Below are positions 1 through 6,357 of a stretch of DNA of 7,044 nt, piece after piece (position 1 is the stretch's first letter; each line of letters starts with the position of its first letter). The notes beneath the pieces were generated by a model. That model searched no databases. It was given only the letters and a program-made list of their open reading frames with translations, and was not told the DNA's origin. Source of the DNA: DASPUI01 sp035622995 (lineage in GTDB: Bacteria; Verrucomicrobiota; Verrucomicrobiia; Chthoniobacterales; UBA10450); NCBI GenBank assembly GCA_035622995.1, contig DASPUI010000135.1, positions 1 to 7,044 of the forward strand. The letters are read 5' to 3'. The position numbers and the translations under genes were made by a program.

Positions 1-714
1 TCGTCATTTGGTCAGCGCCGGTTTACGCCCGGGACCTTCAACGGCAGCAATAATTTCGCGCGATTCCAGAACAATAGAAATTTCGCAACAGTGCAAGGTA
101 GTCGCGCAAACCACTTCAATTCGGTCAATAACAGTAACCGCGGCTTCAATAACTCTCATGCTGGTAACCATGTCTTCGCGCATCGGTCGGCCGATTGGCA
201 TCACGACTGGGACCACAATCACGACCATTGGTGGCACGGGCACTGTTGCCGATTCGTTAATGGCTCGTGGGTTGTCTTCGATGTTGGATTCTGGCCGTGG
301 TACGGCTGGCCTTACGATTACTACTATCCGTACGGCTACTATTATCCATATTCCTACCCGTACGGGGGATACGGTTATTATCCGGGGTATCCTCAGGGGT
401 ATGACCAGGGGTACAATTCAAATTACTACGACCAGGGAGGGTACAACAAAGACGATGATGATCACGGGAACCCGAATTACGACAACCGGGGAAGTTACAA
501 TTCCCGCGACGAAGGCTCGGAGGCCAGCGTTGCAGATGCTCAGGATAAGTTGGCAAGAGAGGGTTATTACCACGGGCAAATCGATGGCGTTTTCGGACCG
601 GAGACCCGCCACGCTCTTTTCCGGTTTCAAAGCGATCACGGTCTGGGCCCAACCGGATATTTGACGATGGAGACGCGGCAATCGTTAGGGATCCAGCAGG
701 GGACGCAGTACTAA
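1..714 (+). CDS. Low-complexity (His/Trp- and Tyr-rich) protein with C-terminal peptidoglycan-binding domain, 5'-partial
   Basis: The reading frame is open from the first base to the TAA at 712-714, so the gene starts upstream of the window and 237 codons are visible. A GTG at 91 is the first usual start codon in frame, but the Asn/Phe/Arg-rich composition before it matches what follows, so I treat it as internal. Visible residues about 1-60 are rich in Asn, Phe, Ser and Arg. Residues 65-83 form a dense Asp/His/Trp cluster ending in Cys-Cys-Arg. Residues 101-145 are a Tyr/Pro/Gly low-complexity stretch with repeated GY/YP units, followed by an Asp/Asn-rich linker. Residues about 177-230 resemble a PG_binding_1 domain, with the pattern AQxxLxxxGYYxGxIDGxFGPxTRxALxxFQ and then GPTGYLTxETRxSLG. 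Such domains bind peptidoglycan, so an envelope or periplasmic place is likely. Any signal peptide lies outside the window. No catalytic domain is visible, and the specific role is unknown. Confidence 0.85.
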   Translation, partial: SSFGQRRFTPGTFNGSNNFARFQNNRNFATVQGSRANHFNSVNNSNRGFNNSHAGNHVFAHRSADWHHDWDHNHDHWWHGHCCRFVNGSWVVFDVGFWPWYGWPYDYYYPYGYYYPYSYPYGGYGYYPGYPQGYDQGYNSNYYDQGGYNKDDDDHGNPNYDNRGSYNSRDEGSEASVADAQDKLAREGYYHGQIDGVFGPETRHALFRFQSDHGLGPTGYLTMETRQSLGIQQGTQY

Positions 715-864
715 GTCGGAGCTCACGGTCGCGCTGGTGTTCTGCATCGGATTTTCGATTTCACTTCTTGCGCAAAGAGTTCTACTCCAAGCGCGGTCCT
801 GCGCGAGCGGCCGGCAACGATTTCGGACTCGCTTTGTTGGCAGGGTGATGGATCTAATCCGGCA

Positions 865-1212
865 GTGGAATCAGCTACCGTTTCAACAATCTCGCGTCTC
901 CGTGGATGGTTGTTAATCTTTCTCGGCGCGTGCCTCAGCATCGGCATCACCGGATTTGCAATATTCATAGCTTCGACCATCACCCATCACGATCAGCCGG
1001 GCAGTACTCACTGGACCGGCAGCCACGAGATGACAGTCAGAGTGTTCGAGCTATTCGCCACTCTTTTTGTTTTCGGGATAGTCTCAATTGTCGGCGGAAT
1101 CTTTCAGCTCCGCCGCGGTCGCACCAGCTGGATGGCGATGGTTGTTTTGTTAGGCTTGGTAGCGATCATGTATTTCATTGGACAGGACATCATGCGCCTG
1201 GGCCGCCAATAA
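865..1212 (+). CDS. Small predicted integral membrane protein, three helices, unknown function
   Basis: The frame encodes 115 residues from GTG 865. Three hydrophobic stretches can be read: about 14-37 (WLLIFLGACLSIGITGFAIF), about 60-81 (LFATLFVFGIVSIVGGIF) and about 88-107 (WMAMVVLLGLVAIMYFIG). A polar His/Ser/Thr loop joins helices 1 and 2, and a basic RRGRTS turn joins 2 and 3. With basic residues before helix 1 and after helix 2, the positive-inside rule puts the N terminus and the second loop in the cytoplasm. I do not recognise a family. The start is uncertain: the frame is open without a stop back to the TAA at 712, there is no in-frame ATG before the second half, and the only purine-rich motif (AGGGTG, 842-847) lies 17 nt upstream of the GTG. 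The gene faces glgC tail to tail with a 28-nt gap, and 150 nt separate it from the peptidoglycan-binding gene. The hydropathy pattern is the main reason to accept it as real. Confidence 0.68.
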   Translation: MESATVSTISRLRGWLLIFLGACLSIGITGFAIFIASTITHHDQPGSTHWTGSHEMTVRVFELFATLFVFGIVSIVGGIFQLRRGRTSWMAMVVLLGLVAIMYFIGQDIMRLGRQ

Positions 1213-1240
1213 TTCGACCTGGCCGGGCACTCCGTATCGC

Positions 1241-2554
1241 TTAGATCCAAAACCCAGCCGGAATTACTGCGTTCTTCGGAACGACCACGATTCCGTCCCG
1301 AATGAAGAAATTCTCGGCGTCGAGATTTGCAGCCTTCCCTTCCGGGGTGATCACCACGCCATCGGCGATCCGCGCATTTTTGTCGATGATCGCCCGATCA
1401 ATCACGCAATTACGCCCGATCCCAATTGGTGGTGGGTCGGCATTCGCCGGTCGATCCTGCTCGAAGTGATCGGCGCCCATGATGATGCTGTTTCGAATCG
1501 TTGCACCGCTTTGAATAATGCTGCGGATGCCCAGAACGCTTCGCTCGATATGCGCGTCAGTAATGATGCAACCGTCGGAAATAATTGCCTGGCGCAAGGT
1601 CGCGCCATTGATTTTGCTGCCGGGTAAAAACCGCGGATGCGTGTAAACTGGCCACTCCGCGTCGAAAAAGCTGTATTCCGGAACAATATTGGTCAGGTCG
1701 AGATTGGCTTCATAAAAAGCGCGGATCGTTCCGATGTCTTCCCAGTAGCCCTTGAAAATGAACGCGTTCACGTTTCGATCCTGAATAGATTGGGGAATCA
1801 CATGTTTGCCGAAATCGACCAGCTGATTGTCGAGACAACTGACCAGGACATCGCGATTAAAAATGTAAATGCCCATCGACGCCTGAAATAATTCCGCCTC
1901 GCGGTCGAAACCGACGGCCGCCAGCAACTCGGGACTCATTTTGAACTCACTTAGGTTCGGTTCGTCCTTCGGTTTCTCGATAAAACGGGTGATGCGAAGG
2001 TCAACCCCGCTCTGCATGATTCCAAACTCGGAGACCTGGCCTCGCTGGACCGGTTTGGTGGCCAACGAAATGTCCGCGCCCGATTGAATGTGCTGATGGA
2101 GCAGCACCCGAAAGTCCATCCGGTAAAGCTGATCGCCGCTCAAAATGAGATAATAATCGAACGGACGCTCGAGGAAGTAGCGCATGTTCTGTCGCACGGC
2201 ATCGGCTGTTCCCTGATACCACTTCGAGCCGGCGGGCGTCTGTTGCGCGGCCAGAATTTCGACGAAGCTGCGGGAGAAATTGTCGAACTTGTAGCTGGCT
2301 TGAATATGCCGGTGTAACGACATGCTGTTGAATTGCGTCAGCACGTAAATCGAGCGCAGCCCCGAGTTCAGGCAATTGCTGATCGGGATATCGACGATCC
2401 GATATTTTCCACCGAGCGGCACGGCCGGTTTCGAGCGGTCCTTTGTTAACGGAAACAACCGCGTGCCTGCGCCTCCGCCCATGACAATGGCCAGCGTCCG
2501 TTGGGTTGTTCCCGGCGGAAGCGCGGGGGTAGACATCGCAGCCTTGGCTAACAT
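1241..2554 (-). CDS. glgC: Glucose-1-phosphate adenylyltransferase (ADP-glucose pyrophosphorylase)
   Basis: The enzyme makes ADP-glucose from ATP and glucose-1-phosphate, the committed step of bacterial glycogen synthesis, in the cytoplasm as a tetramer. The 437-residue product is full length (E. coli GlgC is about 431). Residues 21-46 hold the nucleotidyltransferase signature GGGAGTRLFPLT followed by KPAVP. WYQGTADAVRQ is at 112-122, and LSGDQLYRMD at 138-147 carries the metal-binding Asp141. FIEKP at 191-195 carries Lys194, the glucose-1-phosphate-binding lysine of the family. From about residue 295 the hexapeptide-like sequence (DGCIITDAHIERSVLG and on) forms the C-terminal beta-helix. The sequence is closer in style to cyanobacterial and plant enzymes (PISNCLNSGLRSIYVLTQFNS; C-terminal GIVVVPKNAVI) than to enteric GlgC. 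ATG 2554 is preceded at 13 nt by GGAGG. A second ATG at 2536 has AAGG 5 nt before it and would remove six residues. It is divergent from glmS. No defect is visible. Confidence 0.97.
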   Translation of the reverse strand: MLAKAAMSTPALPPGTTQRTLAIVMGGGAGTRLFPLTKDRSKPAVPLGGKYRIVDIPISNCLNSGLRSIYVLTQFNSMSLHRHIQASYKFDNFSRSFVEILAAQQTPAGSKWYQGTADAVRQNMRYFLERPFDYYLILSGDQLYRMDFRVLLHQHIQSGADISLATKPVQRGQVSEFGIMQSGVDLRITRFIEKPKDEPNLSEFKMSPELLAAVGFDREAELFQASMGIYIFNRDVLVSCLDNQLVDFGKHVIPQSIQDRNVNAFIFKGYWEDIGTIRAFYEANLDLTNIVPEYSFFDAEWPVYTHPRFLPGSKINGATLRQAIISDGCIITDAHIERSVLGIRSIIQSGATIRNSIIMGADHFEQDRPANADPPPIGIGRNCVIDRAIIDKNARIADGVVITPEGKAANLDAENFFIRDGIVVVPKNAVIPAGFWI

Positions 2555-2567
2555 TTAATTCGCGCGG

Positions 2568-2572
2568 CCTCC
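2568..2572 (-). promoter_or_regulatory. Candidate ribosome binding site of glgC
   Basis: On the minus strand this reads GGAGG and lies 13 nt before ATG 2554, somewhat longer than the usual 5-9 nt. It favours the longer GlgC start, although the internal ATG at 2536 has its own AAGG at 5 nt, so translation from either is possible. Confidence 0.45.
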
Positions 2573-2594
2573 GGTTTTACCTTTCACGCGTTTT

Positions 2595-2625
2595 ACAGTA
2601 ACTCAGCCTCTTTGCTTTGAGGCAA
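2595..2625 (-). promoter_or_regulatory. Weak candidate sigma70-type promoter for glgC
   Basis: Read on the minus strand, TTGCCT (2625-2620) is followed after 19 nt by TACTGT (2600-2595), matching four of six positions of each consensus hexamer. The spacer is longer than the preferred 17 nt. Transcription would start near 2588 and leave a leader of about 35 nt containing GGAGG. The -35 box overlaps one arm of the stem-loop at 2606-2623. This is pattern matching only. Confidence 0.22.
2606..2623. other. Short inverted repeat in the glgC-glmS divergent region
   Basis: GCCTC at 2606-2610 and GAGGC at 2619-2623 are perfect inverted copies around an 8-nt loop. On the plus strand the repeat is followed by AACCTTTTT, which gives it a slight look of an intrinsic terminator, but five pairs make a weak stem. 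It could be an operator or may be chance. Confidence 0.3.
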
Positions 2626-2651
2626 CCTTTTTGCTATGCCATGGCTCTGGT

Positions 2652-2680
2652 TTGCTACATCGTCGCCCAGACCTTATCAT
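2652..2680 (+). promoter_or_regulatory. Candidate sigma70-type promoter for glmS
   Basis: TTGCTA (2652-2657, four of six matches to TTGACA) is separated by exactly 17 nt from TATCAT (2675-2680, five of six matches to TATAAT). Initiation about 7 nt downstream would fall near 2687, giving a leader of only about 11 nt before ATG 2698. That fits the absence of any Shine-Dalgarno-like sequence there. The promoter would lie inside the in-frame extension upstream of 2698, another reason to reject that extension as coding. Confidence 0.45.
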
Positions 2681-2697
2681 CACTTTATCTTAAAAAT

Positions 2698-4554
2698 ATG
2701 TGTGGAATTGTTGGTTATGTCGGCCGCTCCGACGCAACCCCGATCTTGCTCGACGGTCTGCGCCGTCAGGAATATCGCGGATATGACTCTGCCGGCCTCG
2801 CCGTCGTTAAGGACGATCGCGTCCAGGTTCGTAAGTGCGCCGGAAGAATTGCATCCCTTGCTCAATTAGTTTCGGAGAAGCCGATCTCGGGTTCGTACGG
2901 AATCAGCCATACTCGGTGGGCGACCCATGGAAAAGTTACCGATGGGAACGCTCATCCGCACTTCGATGCGACCGGCAAAATCGCCCTGGTCCACAACGGC
3001 GTGATCGAAAATTATCAGGCGCTCAGAGAGCAACTGATTCAAAACGGTGACACGAATTTCCGGTCCGACACGGACACGGAAGTCCTCGCACATCTGATCG
3101 GCAACCTTTATCGGCAACTAAACGGCCAGGATTCCAAAGCACGACTCATAAATGCGGTCCGAACGGCCCTGAAGCAAGTCATCGGTACTTATGGAATTGC
3201 GCTGGTGCACGCTGACATTCCCGACTTCATCGTGGGTGCGCGGCGCGGCAGCCCGCTCGTGCTCGGCATCGGGAAAGACGAGAATTTTCTCGCAAGCGAT
3301 GTCAACGCGATTGTGGCCTACACCCGCGATGCGATTTATCTGAACGATTTCGATGTCGTCGCGATCGAGCGGGACAAATTTGAAATTAGCTCGGTCGATG
3401 GCGCAATTGGGCAGCGAACGGTGAGCAAAGTCGAGTTCACTGCCGACGACATCAAGAAAGGCGATTACCCGCACTACATGCTCAAAGAGATCTTTGAGCA
3501 GCCAAACTCAACGCGTGACGCAATGCGTGGACGCCTCAGCCTGGAAGAGTGCACTGCCAAGCTCGGCGGACTAAACATGACGGCCGCGCAATTGCGCGAA
3601 GTCGCGCGCGTCATGCTGACTGGCTGCGGCACGGCCATGCATGCCGCGATGGTTGGTGAATATTTGATCGAGCAGCTCGCAAATCTTCCGACCGACGTCG
3701 AGTACGCGAGCGAATTTCGTCATCGCAACACGCCGATGACGGAGGATACGCTCGTTTTTGCGATCAGCCAAAGCGGTGAAACGGCCGACACGCTCGGCGC
3801 TCTCCGGGAAAGCCGGCGAAAAGGTTATCGCACGCTCGGCATTTGCAACAATGTCGCGAGCACGATCGCGCGAGAGAGCGATGGCGGCGTTTATATGCAC
3901 GCCGGCCCGGAGGTCGGCGTCGCCGCAACGAAATCATTCACCTCGCAACTGACCATTCTAACGCTCATCGGACTTCTGCTCGGCCGGATGCGCCATCTTT
4001 CGACTGCCGAGGGAAACCGCATTATCGAAGCACTCGCAAAATTGCCGACCCAAATCGAAGAAGTTTTGAAATTGAGCGATCACATCAAAACCATCGCGAA
4101 AAAATATGCCGGCGTGAATGGGATGCTCTTTTTCGGCCGCCAATTCAATTTCCCAATCGCGCTTGAAGCCGCGCTCAAAATGAAAGAGATCACCTACATT
4201 TTCGCCGAAGGGCATCCCAGTGCCGAGCTCAAGCACGGAATCATCGCGCTCGTAAGGCCAGACCTGCCCTCGGTGTTCATTGCCCCGGATGATGCCGTTT
4301 TCTCAAAAAACGTGAATAATATCGAACAGGTCAAAGCACGCAAAGGTCCGATCATCGCGGTTACTTCCGGCAGCGGCGTCAAACAATTAAAGAAACTCGC
4401 CGACGACATTATCGAGATCCCAGCGGTGATCGACTGCCTGAGTCCGATCCTCACCGTCATTCCATTACAACTGCTTGCCTATCATCTGGCGGTCGAGCTC
4501 GGCCGCGATGTCGATAAACCGCGAAATCTGGCGAAAAGCGTGACGGTGGAATAA
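2698..4554 (+). CDS. glmS: Glutamine--fructose-6-phosphate aminotransferase (isomerizing)
   Basis: GlmS converts fructose-6-phosphate and glutamine to glucosamine-6-phosphate and glutamate, the entry step to UDP-GlcNAc for peptidoglycan and lipopolysaccharide. It acts as a cytoplasmic homodimer. The product is 618 residues (E. coli 609). The start is fixed by chemistry: Met1 is followed by Cys2 in MCGIVGYVG, and this Cys must become the free N-terminal nucleophile of the glutaminase. The frame is open further upstream to a TTG at 2617, but using it would bury the Cys. Glutaminase motifs are HTRWATHG (71-78), GNAHPH (83-88) and HNGVIENY (99-106). PHYMLKEIFEQP (258-269) leads into two SIS domains, with SQSGETADTL at 357-366 and GPEVGVAATKSFTSQL at 403-418. 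Glu497, His513 (in ELKHG) and Lys613 (in LAKSVTVE) match the E. coli isomerase residues Glu488, His504 and Lys603. No Shine-Dalgarno precedes the ATG. No sign of a glmS ribozyme is seen upstream. Confidence 0.98.
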   Translation: MCGIVGYVGRSDATPILLDGLRRQEYRGYDSAGLAVVKDDRVQVRKCAGRIASLAQLVSEKPISGSYGISHTRWATHGKVTDGNAHPHFDATGKIALVHNGVIENYQALREQLIQNGDTNFRSDTDTEVLAHLIGNLYRQLNGQDSKARLINAVRTALKQVIGTYGIALVHADIPDFIVGARRGSPLVLGIGKDENFLASDVNAIVAYTRDAIYLNDFDVVAIERDKFEISSVDGAIGQRTVSKVEFTADDIKKGDYPHYMLKEIFEQPNSTRDAMRGRLSLEECTAKLGGLNMTAAQLREVARVMLTGCGTAMHAAMVGEYLIEQLANLPTDVEYASEFRHRNTPMTEDTLVFAISQSGETADTLGALRESRRKGYRTLGICNNVASTIARESDGGVYMHAGPEVGVAATKSFTSQLTILTLIGLLLGRMRHLSTAEGNRIIEALAKLPTQIEEVLKLSDHIKTIAKKYAGVNGMLFFGRQFNFPIALEAALKMKEITYIFAEGHPSAELKHGIIALVRPDLPSVFIAPDDAVFSKNVNNIEQVKARKGPIIAVTSGSGVKQLKKLADDIIEIPAVIDCLSPILTVIPLQLLAYHLAVELGRDVDKPRNLAKSVTVE

Positions 4555-4562
4555 CTCCACCT

Positions 4563-4590
4563 GCCTTTTGGCGGCTAGCCGCATTCTCTC
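4563..4590 (+). terminator. Weak hairpin after glmS, possible terminator
   Basis: Nine bases after the glmS stop the sequence GCCTTTTGGC (4563-4572) overlaps the perfect palindrome GCGGCTAGCCGC (4571-4582), so two alternative small hairpins can form. The second is followed by ATTCTCTCTT, which is pyrimidine-rich but not a clean T run. Either hairpin has only three or four pairs in its stem. Termination here is possible but would be inefficient, and read-through into the ATPase genes cannot be excluded. Confidence 0.28.
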
Positions 4591-4656
4591 TTACAAATCG
4601 CGATTCCCCCATTCGCTCGATTTGCGGTAGACTGTCCGGTCGATCATTTTTTAATC

Positions 4657-6357
4657 GTGCAGCAAAACGAAGACTACGTACTGAAAGTCCTTCAAGAAGT
4701 TGGCCTGATCACGCGTCCACAGATTGAAAAAGCGCGCCTTCGTCTCAATGGCGAACACAACGTCGTCGATCTCCTGGTCAAGGATGGAATTGTTTCCGAT
4801 GCCGATGTTTCGCGCGCGCTTGCCGCGCAAGCCCACATGGACTGGATCGATATTTCGGCCATGGTCATTCCGCCGGAAGTAATCAAACAGATTCAGGCCG
4901 AAGACGCTCGCCGGTTCAAAGTCGTTCCGGTTGCGTTCGGCGAAACCGGTCTGGTCGTCGCGGTCAGTGATCCGCTCGACATCGACACCATCGACAGCCT
5001 GAGTTTTCTTTTGCAACGCGAACTCGAGTTAGTTTGCACCAGCCCGGAGAAAATTCGTGAAGCGCTGGTTAAATACTACGGCACTGCCGATGAGGCGGCC
5101 GACATTTTGCAAAAACGGATCGGCGAAGATGTCGATCTCGGCCTGGAAATCGGCGACACTAGCGAGCAAATCGGTGACGACACCGATGCGCCAATTATCC
5201 GGATGGTGTCGATGTTGCTGGTCGAGGCGCATCGTGTCGGCGCGAGCGACATTCACCTCGAACCCCTCGACAAAAAGTTTCGCGTCCGGTTTCGAATCGA
5301 CGGTGTGCTTCAGGAAATGCAGGCGCCGCCAAAGCGTTTGCAATCTGCCATCATCAGCCGGCTCAAGATCATGACTGGCTCGATGAGCATCGCGGAAAAG
5401 CGGCTGCCGCAGGATGGACGGATTCAGGTAAAGATTAAAAAGAGACCGATCGACCTGCGCGTCTCCACCATCCCAACCAATCATGGCGAAAGCGTGGTCA
5501 TGCGCGTGCTGGATAAGTCGAACCTCATGCTCGGTTTGCCTGAGCTCGGATTTTTGAGCGACGACCAGGAAACGTTCGAGCGACTGATTCAATTGCCGGA
5601 CGGAATTTTGCTCGTCACCGGACCGACTGGCTCCGGAAAAACCAGCACGCTTTACGCCTGTCTCAACTACATTAATAAACCCGATCGTAAAATCATCACG
5701 GTTGAAGAACCGATCGAATACCAGATGACCGGCATTAATCAGGTGCAGGTCAATCCGGAAATCGGCATGACGTTTCCGGCCGCGCTCCGTTCGATTTTGC
5801 GGCAGGCGCCGAATATCATCATGATCGGCGAAATCCGCGATTTGGAGACAGCCAGCATCGCGACCAACGCCAGCCTCACCGGCCATCTCGTATTCAGCAC
5901 CCTGCACACCAACGACGCGCCCTCAGCCGTCGCGCGTTTGATTGACATCGGCGTGCAACCATTTCTGGTCGCTTCATCGATCCGCGCGATCATGGCGCAA
6001 CGACTCGTCAGGCGACTCTGTCCCAATTGCAGGAAGCCAGGCGCGCTGAGCGAAACCGAATTGCGGGCGCTCAGAATCGAGCCCGGACAATTAAGCGAAG
6101 CTCAGGTGATGAAAGCAGTCGGGTGCGATCAATGCCGCAATACCGGTTACAAAGGCCGGATGGGCATCTTCGAAATTTTCACGATTGACGACGAAGCGCG
6201 GCACATGATCAACAAACGCACGCCAACTCTGCAACTACGGCAGCGCGCGCGTGAGCTTGGGATGCGCACGCTCCGCGAAGATGGCGTGCGCAAAGTTCTC
6301 GCTGGCCTAACGAGCGCTGAAGAAGTCGTCTCCACCACCATCGGAGATGTGAGCTAA
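4657..6357 (+). CDS. pilB: PilB/GspE-family ATPase for type IV pilus assembly or type II secretion
   Basis: Members of this family are hexameric cytoplasmic ATPases that drive pilin or pseudopilin assembly at the inner membrane. The product has 566 residues, the usual size. Residues 1-140 form an MshEN/GSPII_E N-terminal region without clear RLG motifs. Residues 178-290 hold the N2 domain, with PIIRMVSMLL, SDIHLEP (197-203) and VRFRIDGVLQE. Walker A GPTGSGKT is at 322-329, the Asp box VEEPIEYQ at 349-356, Walker B IIMIGEIRD at 387-395 and the His box GHLVFSTLHTNDAP at 409-422. CPNC (455-458) and CDQC (490-493) are the zinc-binding cysteines typical of assembly ATPases and absent from PilT. 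The Walker B approach reads QAPN where the family usually has QDPD. The start is GTG 4657: an in-frame TAG at 4576 closes the frame upstream, no ATG lies between, and there is no Shine-Dalgarno. Sequence alone does not separate PilB from GspE. Confidence 0.93.
   Translation: MQQNEDYVLKVLQEVGLITRPQIEKARLRLNGEHNVVDLLVKDGIVSDADVSRALAAQAHMDWIDISAMVIPPEVIKQIQAEDARRFKVVPVAFGETGLVVAVSDPLDIDTIDSLSFLLQRELELVCTSPEKIREALVKYYGTADEAADILQKRIGEDVDLGLEIGDTSEQIGDDTDAPIIRMVSMLLVEAHRVGASDIHLEPLDKKFRVRFRIDGVLQEMQAPPKRLQSAIISRLKIMTGSMSIAEKRLPQDGRIQVKIKKRPIDLRVSTIPTNHGESVVMRVLDKSNLMLGLPELGFLSDDQETFERLIQLPDGILLVTGPTGSGKTSTLYACLNYINKPDRKIITVEEPIEYQMTGINQVQVNPEIGMTFPAALRSILRQAPNIIMIGEIRDLETASIATNASLTGHLVFSTLHTNDAPSAVARLIDIGVQPFLVASSIRAIMAQRLVRRLCPNCRKPGALSETELRALRIEPGQLSEAQVMKAVGCDQCRNTGYKGRMGIFEIFTIDDEARHMINKRTPTLQLRQRARELGMRTLREDGVRKVLAGLTSAEEVVSTTIGDVS
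6343..6346 (+). promoter_or_regulatory. Candidate ribosome binding site of the second ATPase gene
   Basis: GGAG lies inside the last codons of the first ATPase gene, 11 nt before ATG 6358. With stop and start directly adjacent, this points to translation of the second gene by re-initiation or coupling. Confidence 0.45.

Noticed and set aside
8..664. A 218-codon open frame (+2) overlapping the peptidoglycan-binding gene
   Set aside because: Its translation is an unbroken run of Thr, Ile, Arg and Gly, as expected from reading Tyr/Asp/His-rich codons out of frame; the other frame has a recognisable domain.
1213..1240. A shared bidirectional terminator between the membrane protein gene and glgC
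   Set aside because: I see only a GGCC pair about 16 nt apart, with no extended stem and no T run on either strand.
1178..1627. A plus-strand open frame opposite the 3' end of glgC
   Set aside because: It overlaps the conserved beta-helix region of GlgC and its translation shows no domain or hydrophobic pattern.
2617..2697. In-frame N-terminal extension of GlmS from TTG 2617
   Set aside because: It would bury the catalytic Cys that must be N-terminal after Met removal, and it overlaps the best promoter candidate.
2555..2697. A glmS ribozyme or other leader riboswitch
   Set aside because: The region is short, the only stem is five pairs, the likely promoter is too close to the ATG, and the ribozyme is known mainly from Firmicutes.
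5029..5907. A 292-codon open frame antisense to the first ATPase gene
   Set aside because: It lies wholly opposite a strongly conserved gene, has no recognisable domain, and is the kind of shadow expected in GC-biased coding DNA.
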